From Rugalucina vietnamica (Eukaryota; Mollusca; Bivalvia; Lucinida; Lucinidae): a stretch of 64,000 nucleotides of DNA. Under the pieces are notes generated by a model that worked only from the letters and a program-made list of their open reading frames with translations, was not told where the DNA came from and searched no databases. The DNA lies in contig OZ024874.1 in the NCBI GenBank assembly GCA_964017185.1, positions 49,566,856 through 49,630,855 of the forward strand, in the 5' to 3' direction. Of the stretch, positions 1 through 11,207 are shown piece after piece (position 1 is the stretch's first letter; every line of letters starts with the position of its first letter). Made by a program: the position numbers and the translations under genes.

Positions 1-209
1 TGTTCGATTTGGCTGCCGGTAGTCACTAAAGACATAATGTTAGAGAGTGAGCGAGCGAAGTCTCTGAGCTGTTGGTATACAAAAAAGCTCTCAAAAACCC
101 AACAAAACATAAAACTGACAATATAATTTACCTACAATTCGAATATACTGGCGCTAAATAATGTTGTGCCAGGGCACAGCCACAACATTGAACGATGACA
201 ATCACTATA

Positions 210-1508
210 TGCACTTCTTTTCGGTCGGTCGTCTTTCAGCTGAATATGGTTGGTATTCGAGTTCATGTATTATCTCGAGGATTTCGTAAAAATGGTGCAA
301 TTGTGAGCATTTCTCAGTAGCCTGTATATAAGGATTTTTGAAATTTGAAAAATCATCGACGCTCGTTGCTTCGCAAGTTTGGTACCGTTTCGTTTGTTCG
401 TCAAATTTTCCCATATAATTTAGAGTAAAAATGTTCAAATATGTTTGGTCATAATAGCTGGATTGACACAATTACACTTAATGTTAGATTACATTTGTAG
501 ATATTTTGCAAACAAGATCGGATAAATGAACAAAACAATCACATGTTGCAAATAAGATCGGCTAAATGAACAAAACAATTACATGCACGCTTGTTTAAAG
601 AAATTATAGTAAAATGGTATTTGGCGTTGTCTCCAGTACAAATGGTAAGCGACGTCCCAGGGAAAGTGGTTTTATGTTCATGATACGACTGTTTATTGTG
701 GCTGTCCTTTTTCGTGCCCGTTTTCCATAATTTTGGTTGAAACTTAGCCTACTTGTTACTTTGACGAGAGAGAACAAGTCATTCTGCTCCTCGAATTTGT
801 TGCCGGGAAAAAATGTTTTGTTATGTATTATGTATTTTTACCAGACCTTGTGTCTACGTTGGGACTTCAAATTTAATTGCATTGATTTCTGGTTCCTATA
901 TTCTTACTCTATAACGCAAACCACGAAATTACGGGCTTTATGGGTATTTTAGAATCTTGTCGTACATTTATTTGACAAATGTCGGTTCAAGTTTGAGATT
1001 TTACGGTAATTGTAACATCGTTTTAAGTAGAACTTTGTTTTTAAAAAAATAGTAAGTTTGATTTATATATGTATTCAGTTTTGCTGTTTTAAAATGCAAT
1101 GTTGTTGTGTTGTGTTTAATAATTTGCTGTTTTAAAATGCAATGTTGTTGTGCTGTGTTTAATAAAGTATTCTAAGTTTCAGGCTGTTGAGAGATTAGAG
1201 ATGTGTTACAGAGATGGCTGGTTATAATCCGAAACTGTAGCTGTGAAATGGGATGGAAACAGGATGTGTTTTTGTGGAATAATAATCATATATGTAGACA
1301 GTTTTAAACTGCTGAAATTGAGTGTGGTTGTTATTGAGTCGAAAAATGAAGCAACAGCGGCATTTCAAAATATTGTGTTAGGTTCTTTATTACTCTGCAG
1401 AAGGGTTCTTGAATTGTGATTAGTTTTGCAAGGCAAGACCTTAATTAAGACCGATAGAGAAAAGACTTCATTTATTTGCGGACGAACGAAGTGAGGGAGA
1501 AAATAACT
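210..1508 (+). repeat. Left arm of a ~1.3-kb inverted repeat
   Basis: Reads as the reverse complement of 8253-9502 over almost its whole length. Both arms start at the word GCACTTCTT (outer side) and end at GAGGGAGAAAATAA (inner side). Similarity stops abruptly outside base 210. The arm carries a local ~44-bp tandem duplication at about 1080-1168 (word GCTGTTTTAAAATGC twice) that is single in the other arm, so the arms have diverged since they formed. Short open frames inside do not resemble any protein. It may be the long terminal inverted repeat of a DNA transposon or one half of an inverted segmental duplication. Confidence 0.8.
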
Positions 1509-2138
1509 CATGTGAAGCACTGTTGTTCTTTCTTTTCCATGTATCTGTTTCTGCTTACATTTGACGTCGCGACTTGTATTAGTCTGTCCACCGTGCTTGT
1601 TTCACCTTTGACAATTCGGGTCACCTCATATGAAGGAAGTGAAAATCAATACATTTTGTCTAGTGTGAATGTTACTTATTGGTGTTAATAAAAAAAGATA
1701 AACTTCAAATGAAGAGGCGATTTTTTTTTTTTTTTTTTTTTTTTTTTTCATTCTTGAAATGGTACAGACTGCAGCCTTGTGCCCTTCTTCTTCAAACCAT
1801 TTGCCCACACTGTCTTGTAATTGGATATATTTCTTCTTAGAATTGTCCTGTACTGTTGATGAAAGACAGAATATACGACTGTAATACAACAAATGTCCAT
1901 TATCCATCTAGTGCTAAACAAGATTTGATGAAGGAACTGGGTCACTAGTATTGCAAGAAAAATATATTGTTCTTACTTCAACGTCTTGTGTCAAAAGAAA
2001 TGTTATTCTAATTTAATAAGGTCTTAGGCACAGTCATGCAGTTATTATGAGTGTACACAACCGAAATAAAACACACAGTTTTCCTAGTTTTCATGTACCT
2101 TTCTTTATAAGTTCTATTGTCACATTCGAGAGGAATGG
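1509..2138. other. Unassigned stretch inside the 9.3-kb unit
   Basis: No gene recognised. It holds a ~29-base T run at about 1721-1749. The small open frames across it have no recognisable domain. Confidence 0.5.
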
Positions 2139-2332
2139 GATACTGCAAATCTGAACATAATAATGACAGCACTCATTAGCATTGTTGAGTATATCAATTT
2201 TCCCAGGAGACAGAGGAAATTGAATCCGAATAATCATGTTGTGTCAGATTATTTATTTGTTCTTTTTAACGAGGGCGAAGACTGGCCGATAAACATTGTT
2301 GCAGTATCTCCACAAGTTGTTGATCACACATA
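2139..2332 (-). repeat. Inverted partner of 4600-4790
   Basis: The reverse complement matches 4600-4790, with shared words such as TCTCCTGGGAAAATTGAT and GATGTTTATCGG. Together with the outer arms this shows a second, smaller inverted pairing inside the unit. Confidence 0.65.
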
Positions 2333-2347
2333 AGAGGAGCTGACCTG

Positions 2348-2648
2348 GGGCTAGTAACTCGATGGCATCGTAAGTACTCCTTCTTACGACATACTTACGA
2401 TGATCTTACGATGACCGTCTTAGAATTTACGCCCTTGCTATTCCACCTACTCTAAACTATCGTAACTTGTTTTAAATGAAAGGCGCCACTTCGTAAGATT
2501 ATACGATGCTAAGGTGGCTTGAGTTGGCCGTAAAGTTACGATGCTGTTAAGTTGTCGTCCTTTTTAGTTATTCACCATAATCCCTAAGAGATACTTAAGT
2601 TGGTCGTAAGATGATCTTAAACTTAAGATGGCTTTGAGTTACTAACCC
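2348..2648. mobile_element. ~300-bp inverted-repeat element rich in TCGTAAG words
   Basis: The ends are GGGCTAGTAACTCGATGG and, read inward from the right, GGGTTAGTAACTCAAAGCC. CTG flanks both sides, which would be a 3-bp target duplication. The interior is built of degenerate TCGTAAG/CTTACGA words on both strands. A second, interrupted copy lies at 5548-8250. Confidence 0.65.
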
Positions 2649-3043
2649 CTGATTTCTAATGGTCAGACAAAATTATAAAGCCCGATGTATACTAACTTGG
2701 CGTGGATCATAGTTATAGTAACAGACAAGATGAAGACTAAGAAGCTGCTAAGGTTCCGGTGGTGATGGTTTGAAGTTAACATAATTTGTACCGTCACAGC
2801 TTTACACTAATAAGTAATTTGCGATACGCGCTTATGACAGTATTGACCTCAAAATCTTATTTATTTTGCTTATATTTTGTTCAAAAAAAAAAAAAAAAAA
2901 AAGCCCCTGATTTATGAAGTTGTTCACAAACATCTAGTATACATACATGTACATCTTAAATTTCCCACGTCGCAGGAGACCTCAAATGCAATAAAACATA
3001 CTGATGACTCTGTAATATAATTTGACCAATCAGCTTCTGCTTT
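2649..3043. other. Unassigned stretch
   Basis: No gene seen. It contains an A run at about 2884-2902. Confidence 0.5.
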
Positions 3044-3060
3044 GTAGATCTAGTCTAATA

Positions 3061-3325
3061 CATCAGGAAAACATGTCCGTGTATAGTTTACCCCCTCAAA
3101 CCCCACTTTTATATAGTAAAACTGGGGTATGCAGGGGTATACCTATTTTTCTTATTTTTGCTCCAAAACATAGATTGTGGGTACTCGTTAGAACCGTCTT
3201 GGCGAGGCGGTTCTAACGTGTACCCACAATCAATGTTTTGAACAAAAATAAGAAAAATATCAACAATTTTCAATTTTTACAGGTGAAAAAATCTCTGTAT
3301 ATTGCATGGGCAAGTTTTCGTAATG
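3061..3325 (+). mobile_element. H260 miniature hairpin element
   Basis: Begins CATCAGGAAAACATGTCC and ends CATGGGCAAGTTTTCGTAATG, so the ends are imperfect inverted repeats. The centre (about 3170-3230) is a hairpin reading TTGTGGGTACTCGTTAGAAC, then a GC-rich turn, then the reverse complement. It is bracketed by near-identical 17-bp direct repeats (3044-3060 and 3326-3342, one mismatch). No coding capacity. Confidence 0.85.
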
Positions 3326-3374
3326 GTAGATCTAGACTAATATGATTCTGTCCAGATCCCTCTCCAATGGCAAA

Positions 3375-3588
3375 CATCAGAAAAAACATGTCCATGAAAA
3401 GTATACCCCCTCGTACTCTACTTTTATATAGCAAATTGGGGTTTACCTATTTTTCTTATTTTTGATCCAAAACATAAATTGTGGATACTCGTTAGAGTAT
3501 CTACAATGAATATTTTCAGCAAATATATTTATATATATTTTTAAATGCTGAAAAAATCTGTGTATTGCATGGGAAGCCTTCGAAATGA
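3375..3588 (+). mobile_element. Degraded H260 copy
   Basis: Same ends as the copy at 3061 (CATCAGAAAAAACATG at the left, a degraded CGAAATG end at the right). The hairpin is shortened: the GC-rich GAACCGCC turn has been lost and only the GGATACTCGTTAGAGTATC stem remains. Confidence 0.7.
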
Positions 3589-4182
3589 ACATCGGGCTTT
3601 ATCACATACACCTTAAATCACACATTTTTAAAATTTCGTAAAAAGTGATGTATTGATTTGTACAAGGTGTATTTTGTAGTAGTGATTGTTGAAACTTTTT
3701 ATGTATTGTATAATCATTCGAATAGGTGTAGATGTGGAGAGTGGTCAATATGTCAAACTATTTACACTATATCGGTGTAGGCAACTTTAAGACGCATTTT
3801 TTTCTGCCTATATAGGTACATTTTATTTAAGGTGGCCTGTGATAATCATGTCCAATAAACAGATCAGGTAGAATACCCCACATCAAATGATGTGGTCCTC
3901 AGGCTCAACCTGGATGGGACGATATAAAGGGCAATAATTACTATGTGTTCAATTTAATAATCCATTCCCTATCTATAAGAAAGGCAGTTATCTCCGAATC
4001 TAAAAGTCTGTATAATTGCCTTAGTTTCAAGTTTGATGTGTCTCTTTGGGTGTGTCTAAAAGTCCTGTTAGTCTTCGTTTTGTAGTGTATCGCCCTTGTC
4101 AGTTCAATGAGAAATGCCTTACGTTTTATGGGTATCATACATCCATAGCTTTATATATATATATATATAAATAATGTGTTTC

Positions 4183-4454
4183 CATCAGGAAAACATGTCC
4201 GTGTAATGTGTACACCCTCATACCCCACTTTTATATAGTAAAACTGGGGTATGCAGGGGTATACCTATTTTTCTTATTTTTGCTCCAAAACATAGATTGT
4301 GGGTACTCGTTAGAACCGCCTCGCCTAGATTGTGTACCCACAATCTATGTTTTGAGCAAAAATAAGAAAAATATCAAAAATTTTCCAATGAATATTTTAA
4401 TTTTTTACAAATTAAGAAAAAATCTGTACACTACATGGGCATGTTTTCGAAATG
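4183..4454 (+). mobile_element. H260 miniature hairpin element
   Basis: Starts CATCAGGAAAACATGTCC and ends ATGTTTTCGAAATG. The central hairpin has its right arm partly broken (GAACCGCCTCGCCTAGATTG). A short (TA)n run precedes it at about 4152-4168. Confidence 0.8.
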
Positions 4455-4599
4455 TCTGAAGCACTGCTTCATGTCGAGAGATTTGTTCAAGTTCTAATGA
4501 TAACGTCCGTTTTTGCAGATAGCTTTATTCTCATTATTCTTTGCTGACCATCTGTAATAATGAGGGTTTGTTAACTAAGCTTTCTTTCTGTATAATCAC

Positions 4600-4790
4600 T
4601 TGTGGAAATACTGTGTGGATGTTTATCGGTCAGTCTTTGTCCTCCATATAAATCAGAAACAAATAATCCAACACGACATGATTATTCGAATTCAATTTCC
4701 TATGTCTCCTGGGAAAATTGATAGCCTCAACAATGCAAATGAGTCCTGTCACTATTATGTTAAGATTTGCAACTTACCGTTTCTCTCAAA
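4600..4790 (+). repeat. Inverted partner of 2139-2332
   Basis: Matches the reverse complement of 2139-2332. Open frames across it are not domain-like and are probably incidental. Confidence 0.65.
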
Positions 4791-5104
4791 GACCCATCCA
4801 CTGGAAAATCTCTTTTCCGCACATTTTACAAGATTTAACGAGGCTGTATGGTCTCTTTCGCGTAAATTATTTACTTGGTGAAAATGAAAGTGTCCTTGTA
4901 CAAATTCTTTCTGTAGCAGATTGTACTCAGGCGTCATCAACCGTATTTGCGCCATCTTCTCGGAAAGCTACTGCCAGGTCAATAAAAACTAGAACAGCCA
5001 GGCTATTTTCTAAAGCGACAATAAGCCATGCAGTGACATCTATAGACCAGTTTAAGTACATGTATGTGGTGAGTAAATTACGAGTTCTTGAACGGCTAAT
5101 TTAA
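4791..5104 (+). repeat. Repeat fragment shared with 17975-18150
   Basis: Shares words such as TTTAACGAGG and CGTCATC(A/G)ACCGTATTTGC with 17975-18150 in the same order. A 128-codon open frame (4718-5104) crosses it, but the shared part is read in different frames in the two copies. I therefore treat it as non-coding repeat. Confidence 0.5.
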
Positions 5105-5885
5105 AATGATGAACCCTTAAGAGCATTGTATCATTTTATTGGTCACACTTTTTCATACATTGTCACCAATATATTCTGGCAATTCCAGCTGACAGTGACT
5201 GTCGTCGAATGGTTTAAAAAGGTACAGCACTTATAGAAAACAAAGGCGCCCAGACTAGTTCGCGAAAAGATATTAGCTTATTTGATTCCAGAAGGACGGA
5301 CGGTTGCTAGACGTAATGATTAGTTCTCCAAGATTTATTTTCTGGTTTCTGTTGACTACACTAATGGAATTTGTTTTGTCCAAGTGAATTATCATCAATC
5401 AATAGAAAAGAACATTGTCTTGTAATTTGGCTCCGTTGTTTTATCCAGTACCGACGAAACATTTTTCTAGTGCATTTATTTATCACATTTGGCCTTTTAC
5501 AGCAAAGAGCTTTATGACTCGTTACATGTAGGTTTAATTACTGCAGAGTTGGCAACTCAAAGCCATCTTAAGTTTAAGATCAACTTACGACCGACTTAAT
5601 TATTCCTGCGTGATTATGGTGAATCGCTGAAAAGGACCTTAACCCTTATCTTGCAGTTCGCGCCAATTGTCGTTTTGGAGGGATAGTAAACCTGTACAGC
5701 ATGCCCAGCTCACAAGAAAACGTTCAAAACCACAAACGGTATTCACAATCAGCCATGCGGTTACAAAACTTCTGGATTTGATAGAGTGGACCTTCAAAAG
5801 GGCATTAAAACTATGGTTCACTTTATTTGGCATGTAATGACAGAACGGCTTTTTTCACTTCCTCTGACCAAAGTCGGTATACTCT

Positions 5886-6781
5886 TTGGTCATGTCAGAA
5901 TGTGTGCGACACCGTATCCTATCTCCTGGATTTGGGACCAAGTTATACAGACAAACTGTTGGAATTCCGATGGGTAAAAATTGTGCACCTCTCGTAGCTG
6001 ATTTATCTTTATACTGCAACGAAAGAGATTTCATGGATTCTCTCAACCATGATAATCAAGCTGATGTTATCGAGATTTTTAATTCCACTTCTAGGTACCT
6101 CGATGACCTTTTGAACATTGACAACCCTTATTTTGAAGGTAAGGTCAATCAAATTTATCCACCTGAACTACAGTTGAACAAAGCCAATATCTCAGACACC
6201 GGAGCCCCCTTTTTAGATCTACATCTTTATGTTTCAAATGGATTTGTTTCTTCTAAAATTTATGATAAGCACGATGACTTTGATTTTGATAGAGTAAATT
6301 TTCCGTTTTTGGATCGTGACGTTCCTCGTCGTGCTTCTTATGGTGTATACATTTCGCAACTTATTAGGTTTGCTAGAGTCTGCATGTTACAGACTTCAAC
6401 GCTCGAAATAAATGTTTAACGGCCAAACTTCTCCAACAGGGCCATCGGTACCATAAACTTCGAAAAACCTTTTCTAAATTTTATCGTAGACACTATGAAT
6501 TGATTTCCAAATATAATGTTGGGTTAAAGACGCTTTTAAGTGAGGGCCTTTGGGAACCAGAATTTTATGGTGACTTGGTTTATAAATTTAGAAAAATTAT
6601 AGGAAGTAATGCTTTTTCTTTTCAGTTCAGAAAAATCATAACACGTTACAGACGTAACTTGAATGTTATGCGACAGTCTGCATGCTTAGTTTTTAACCCA
6701 ATCATGGTTGATAACTATGCTGCCTTCTTTAATTGCACGCCGGTGGGTCGGGCGTCAGACTCTATGATGGCCCCGACTTAA
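5886..6781 (+). pseudogene. Reverse transcriptase of a Penelope-like element, frameshifted
   Basis: 5886-6384 reads RQTVGIPMGKNCAPL (fingers/palm), RYLDDLLNIDNP (catalytic YxDD box, here YLDD), APFLDLHLYVSNG and SYGVYISQLIRFARVC. Near 6384-6392 the frame shifts; the continuation (DFNARNKCLTAKLL, then GLWEPEFYGDLVYK and ARL-like CLVFNP) runs in another frame to 6781. Joined, this is the C-terminal two thirds of an RT type common in cnidarian and molluscan genomes. I assign it to Penelope-like elements from the palm spacing and the 5'-truncated, 3'-conserved copies. No GIY-YIG endonuclease is visible after the RT, which could fit the group with an N-terminal endonuclease (inference). The N-terminal part is missing or unreadable. 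Non-functional as written. Confidence 0.7.
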
Positions 6782-7385
6782 AGCTATTTATTTTAGTTGG
6801 TTTGGACCGGAGCTTCTTGTCTGTTGCTTGGCCCACCGGGGTCCAACTGATGTTTTTCTTTTGCTCCGGAGTTAGTAGGTTATTCGGCGCCCAGGGATCT
6901 CCATCGTCGGGCAGCTTACTCAATTTGTGAGTCCTGGTTTTTGATTCATCAGGATGTTTATCGTGATTTATTTGTTTGTTCTTGATGATTCATTGACTAG
7001 TTAGTGATTCACCACGAGGACCGAAGAACTAACTAAATGTTATGAACCACTGCAGAAGCTGAGGATGAGGTTATGGCTATGTAACTTTGTGTTACTGATC
7101 GTTCCAAGGCGATACTTCTGTGGTGGTTCTTTTTGTTTTATGTCTTGGTGTTTAAAATTTTTGTGCTGTTGGCGCCTTATGTATGTTTTAAGATTTTTAG
7201 TTAAGTTTAGGTATCTGAGTGGCCACCTATTGGGAAAATAGCTGCTCATTCGTCTTACGATATGTTTTAATGGTATAAGTACCTGATTGTTAGTTTGGTT
7301 TTTTCCCACCTCGGTTTTTGGAGTGGGAATCTTTTTCTGATTGCGCCTTTTCCTGAGCTTTGCCTACTTGTACCTTTTTCAATTC
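6782..7385 (+). repeat. 3' region of the Penelope-like element
   Basis: Non-coding tail directly after the reverse transcriptase. Its parts recur at 15985-16575 (-), 24572-24783 (-), 32612-32806 (+) and 35915-36262 (both strands). Recurrent words are GAGTGGCCACCTATTGG and CCCACCTCGGTTTTTGGAG. The 16.4-kb copy keeps the stretch next to the RT stop (CCATCGTCGGGCAGC), which ties these fragments to this element. Confidence 0.8.
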
Positions 7386-7869
7386 AAGAGAACCCCTAGT
7401 TTGACCGCAGAAATACGACTCTCTTTCCGGGTGTTCCTAGGAGGTGCGACATCCAAGAAATCGGGACCGAGACGACCCGAATCCAAAAAATGTTAATTGT
7501 TGAGAAACTCCACTCACAACTTTGACCGCATTTTCGGGAAGCCGGCAATCATTAGTAGTGGTAAAGATGCAGAATTGAAGGAGGATTTTAGTCATGTAAC
7601 CATTTTCTTTCTTGAACATACAAAGTAAGCGCTTATCTGAGAGCTTTTTGTAAGTATTGTGAAATGGTCGCCGGTTTGTCCCGTGACTGTCATATTTGGA
7701 AATCACATGACAGCTAGGGAATTATGAGTGAAATGGCGGCCTTTATTGGCGTGTCTACTGTCAGAATTACAGCATAATCGGACTTTTTATAGTGGAATTA
7801 TTGGGTCCCAAGCAAGGTCACCTCTAATTTCAGCCCTGTCTATTGTTTCAGCAGGACAAGGGTTAAGTT
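7386..7869. other. Unassigned part of the insertion block
   Basis: No gene recognised; it lies between the retroelement tail and the resumed TCGTAAG element. An 89-codon minus-strand frame has no recognisable domain. Confidence 0.45.
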
Positions 7870-7933
7870 AGGATGACGAATTAATAGCATCGTAACTTTA
7901 CGGTCAAATCAAGCCCGCCTTAGCGACAAGGAA

Positions 7934-8130
7934 GTGCGGTGGCCTAGTGGTAGACCGTCGGCCTCCAAATCGAGATGACCTGGGTTCGATCCCCACAAGG
8001 GTCACCGTGTTGTGTCCTTGAGCAAGACACATTAACTCCCTAAAGTACTGGTTAATACCCAGGAAGCGGTGGCTCCGTCCCGATATGACTGAAAAATTGT
8101 TGACTGGGACGTTACACCTGAATACAAACA
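7934..8130 (+). mobile_element. tRNA-derived SINE
   Basis: The head resembles a tRNA: A-box-like GGTGGCCTAGTGG and B-box GGGTTCGATCCC, the RNA polymerase III internal promoter. It is followed by a conserved core (TGTGTCCTTGAGCAAGACAC) and a tail ending GACTGGGACGTTA. Copies at 14561 (-), 23465 (+) and 37246 (+). It sits inside the interrupted element at 5548-8250. The named core-domain class cannot be fixed by eye. Confidence 0.85.
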
Positions 8131-8252
8131 AAAGCGACGTCCGATCTTACGAAGCGGCACCTTCCATTTCGAAAAGTAAAGATAAAGTAACTGGAATAAC
8201 ATGGGCGTAAATTTTAAAGTGCTCATCTTAAGACTATCGTAAGTATACTGAC

Positions 8253-9502
8253 TTATTTTCTCCCTCACTTCGTTCGTCCGCAAATAAATAAAGTCTTTTC
8301 TCTATCGGTCTTAATATAAGGTCTTGCCTTGCAAAACTAATCACAATTCAAGAACCCTTCTGCAGAGTAATAAAGAACATAACACAATATTTTGAAATGC
8401 CGCTGTTGCTTCATTTTTCGACTCAATAACAACCACACTCAATTTCAGCAGTTTAAAACTGTCTACATATATGTTTATTCCACAAAAACGCATCCTGTAA
8501 TCCCATTTCACAGCTACAGTTTCGGATTATAGCCAGCCATCTCTGTAACACATCTCTAATCTCTCAACAGTCTGAAACTTAGAATACTTTATTAAACACA
8601 GCACAACAACATTGCATTTTAAAACAGCAAAACTGAAATACATATATAAATCAAACTTTTTAAAAAAAAACAAACAAACAAAGTTCTACTTAAAACGAAG
8701 TTACAATTACCGTAAAATCTCAAACTTAAACCGACATTTGTCAAATAAATGTACGACAAAATTCTAAAATACCCATAAAGCCCGTAATTTCGTGGTTTGC
8801 GTTATAGAGTAAGAATATAGGAACCAGAAATCAATGCGATTAAATTTGAAGTCCCAACATAGACACCGGGTCGAGGAAAAATACATAATACAAAACAAAA
8901 CATTTTTCCCGGCAACAAATTCGAGGAGCAGAATGACTCTCGTGAAAGTAAGAAGTAGGCTAAGTTTCAACCAAAAGTATGGAAAACGGGCACGAAAAAG
9001 GACAACCACAATAAACAGTCGTATCACGAACATAAAACCACTTTGCCTGTGACGTCGCTTACCATTTTTACTGGAGACAACGCCAAATATCATTTTACTA
9101 TAATTTCTTTAAGCAAGCGTGCATGTAATTGTTTTGTTCATTTAGCCGATCTTATTTGCAACATGTGATTGTTTTGTTCATTTATCCGATCTTGTTTGCA
9201 AAATATCTACAAATGTAATCTAATATTAAGTGTAATTGTGTCAATCCAGCTATTATAACCAAACATATTTGAACATTTTTACTCTAAATTATATGGGAAA
9301 ATTTGACGAACAAACGAAACGGTACCAAACTTGCGAAGCAACGAGCGTCGATGATTTTTCAAATTTCTAAAATCCTTATATACAGGCTACTGAGAAATGC
9401 TCACTCACAATTGCACCATTTTTACGAAATCCTCCAGATAATACATGAACTCGAATACCAAACATGTTCAGCTGAAAGACGACCGACCAAAAAGAAGTGC
9501 AT
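8253..9502 (-). repeat. Right arm of the ~1.3-kb inverted repeat
   Basis: Reverse complement of 210-1508. It ends at AAGAAGTGCAT, beyond which the sequences differ. The 109-codon minus frame at 8764-9093 is the counterpart of a plus frame in the left arm and has no recognisable domain. Confidence 0.8.
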
Positions 9503-10192
9503 TTCAACAAAAACGCCTCAGTCAACTTTGTCATGTCATACTGCCAAGATTAACAACTTAAATTATTTTAAATATTGGTCATATCTTTTGCTAGCCTTTA
9601 GCGCATTCGGAAATGCTGAAATGGAATTATTCAGACAGCTCCTGAAAAATGACATACTGTTGAAAACGCACACCCCTAGCAAAATCCCTATTCTGTTCAT
9701 AAACTAGCAAAACCAATGTTCAATCATGAATTTCACGTGCCCTTTGAACATGATCCTGGGTTAAAATCCGTCGAAGGGGTGGTCGGGTGGGAATATGGGC
9801 CCGGCCCATTTGGGCCTAGGAGAAATATATGGGCTGCTTGTGTCTCCAGGCAAAGCTTCTTAGCTACTGACCGATCGTCGGACTACTGGTTAGCCGCTAA
9901 AGTCTGAGCCTGCCCAGGAAAAGTGAATTATTCAAACCATCCATACATATAAGCCTTATTGGTTTGCTTGGGTGGCACATTTTGAGTGTCATGACATCCT
10001 AATGTTGGGTAAAAGTCCCATAAAATGGAGGCAACGTCTCGACATGACTATTGCTGTTGACTGAGACGAAAACCATCAATTAAAAAAACGGTGAGTTTTA
10101 CATTGTTATTGTTAATATTTTCAAAAGATTTTAAAAGAATTCGTGTAAAAATGCAAGAATAACGATTAACCATGTCTTGTTTCAGTGTTCAA
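9503..10192. other. Unassigned flank with a degraded SINE tail
   Basis: No gene recognised. About 10015-10080 resembles the SINE tail (TCTCGACATGACTATTGC, then GACTGAGACG) without a recognisable tRNA head. Confidence 0.4.
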
Positions 10193-10287
10193 ACATGCGC
10201 TAGATCACGCTGACGGGGTTTGAACACGCGGCCTACGTCCTTGTGTTCAAACACGTTCTTCGTGATCCATCGAATGTTTGAACACTG
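10193..10287. repeat. 95-bp palindromic element
   Basis: Ends are exact inverted repeats (CAGTGTTCAAACAT and ATGTTTGAACACTG). The word GTTTGAACA/TGTTCAAAC recurs inside on both strands, so the whole piece can fold back. No family name. Confidence 0.65.
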
Positions 10288-10473
10288 AAAATCATAGTTG
10301 GTCCCTAAAATGGATAAATTCTTTATTTTCTTGGGAAGCAGTAGTGTAAGGATCGGATTGCACCGTACAGACAAAGATATAGTTTTGGCCATTTAGAATT
10401 GTGCACAACTAAAAGATGTTGAACTTACTGAATGGAATGCACTTCTGTAGTAAGAAAAGTGCAACAACATGGT

Positions 10474-10785
10474 TAAATAAAAATAATTGTTAGATCCTTT
10501 GGAAGCAGTAAAAATACAAAGCTAGAAGATGGGCCATATTGTACAATTTCGGGTGATGAACCTTCATCAGTGACCCTTTATAAAACTGGCAGCGAAAGCC
10601 AGACATTTTGCTGCAATTTCAAGAATTTACATTTGTGTAGTCTAAATCAAAGACTCAAATTCCCAAAGGGGCCAAATAATCAAAATACTGTTAAGAAGAT
10701 GGTTCTTAACATATAAGAATTTCAAATACTTCATATATATTCACTGATCCCAAAGGATCAAAAGAAAAATATAATCTGCACTATG
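10474..10785 (+). mobile_element. S306 element, full-length copy
   Basis: Begins AATAAAAATAATTG, then GATCCTTTGGAAGCAG. The middle words are GGGCCATAT, CTTCATCAGTGACCC and GGGGCCAAA. It ends near AAATATAATCTGCACTAT. The same organisation is seen in the copy inside the LINE at 25331-25636, which carries an 11-bp target duplication. Non-coding. Confidence 0.75.
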
Positions 10786-10849
10786 GATGATGTACGGGGA
10801 GACGTTTTAGGGCCGCCACACGGCATAACACTAGCTGCAGTAATAGCAA

Positions 10850-11072
10850 ATAAAAATAATTGTTAGATCCTTTGGAAGCAGTAAAAATACAAAGCTAGAA
10901 GATGGGCCATATTGTACAATTTCGGGTAATGAACCTTCATCAGTGACCCTTTATAAAACTGGCAGCGAAAGCCAGACATTTTGCTGCAATTTCAAGAATT
11001 TACATTTGTGAAGTCTAAATCAAAGACTCAAATTCCCAAAGGGGCCAAATAATCAAAATACTGTTAAGAAGA
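10850..11072 (+). mobile_element. S306 element, 3'-truncated direct copy
   Basis: Nearly identical to 10474-10697, then stops abruptly at TGTTAAGAAGA where the left arm of the big palindrome begins. The close identity to the neighbouring copy suggests a recent local duplication. Confidence 0.75.
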
Positions 11073-11207
11073 AAGAGAGGGAAAACTTATCAAATAAGAT
11101 AAAAAAAAAAAATAAATAAATAAAATGACAGTTAATAAAATAACATAATTATAGCATTTTTTCTCTTTCAGGAATACTTGCGTGTTAATACCATATAGAA
11201 TACATCT

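Larger units (their letters stand above)
5548..8250 (+). mobile_element. Interrupted copy of the TCGTAAG-rich element
   Basis: 5548-5638 (AACTCAAAGCCATCTTAAG onward) and 7870-8250 together match the reverse complement of 2348-2648. The copy is split by the block 5640-7870 containing the Penelope-like reverse transcriptase, and again by a SINE at 7934-8130. It ends next to the inner edge of the right inverted arm. Confidence 0.6.

Noticed and set aside
4718-5104. 128-codon plus-strand frame as a gene
   Set aside because: It spans two unrelated repeat segments, and the related copy at 17975 is open in a different frame.
6935-6960. CTGATGA on the minus strand in the Penelope-like tail as a possible hammerhead ribozyme core
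   Set aside because: No stem II of the right shape and no GAAA box at the expected distance, so the motif is probably chance.
8764-9093. 109-codon minus-strand frame in the inverted arm
   Set aside because: Hydrophobic, low-complexity translation. The other arm shows it broken, and there is no domain or conservation of frame.
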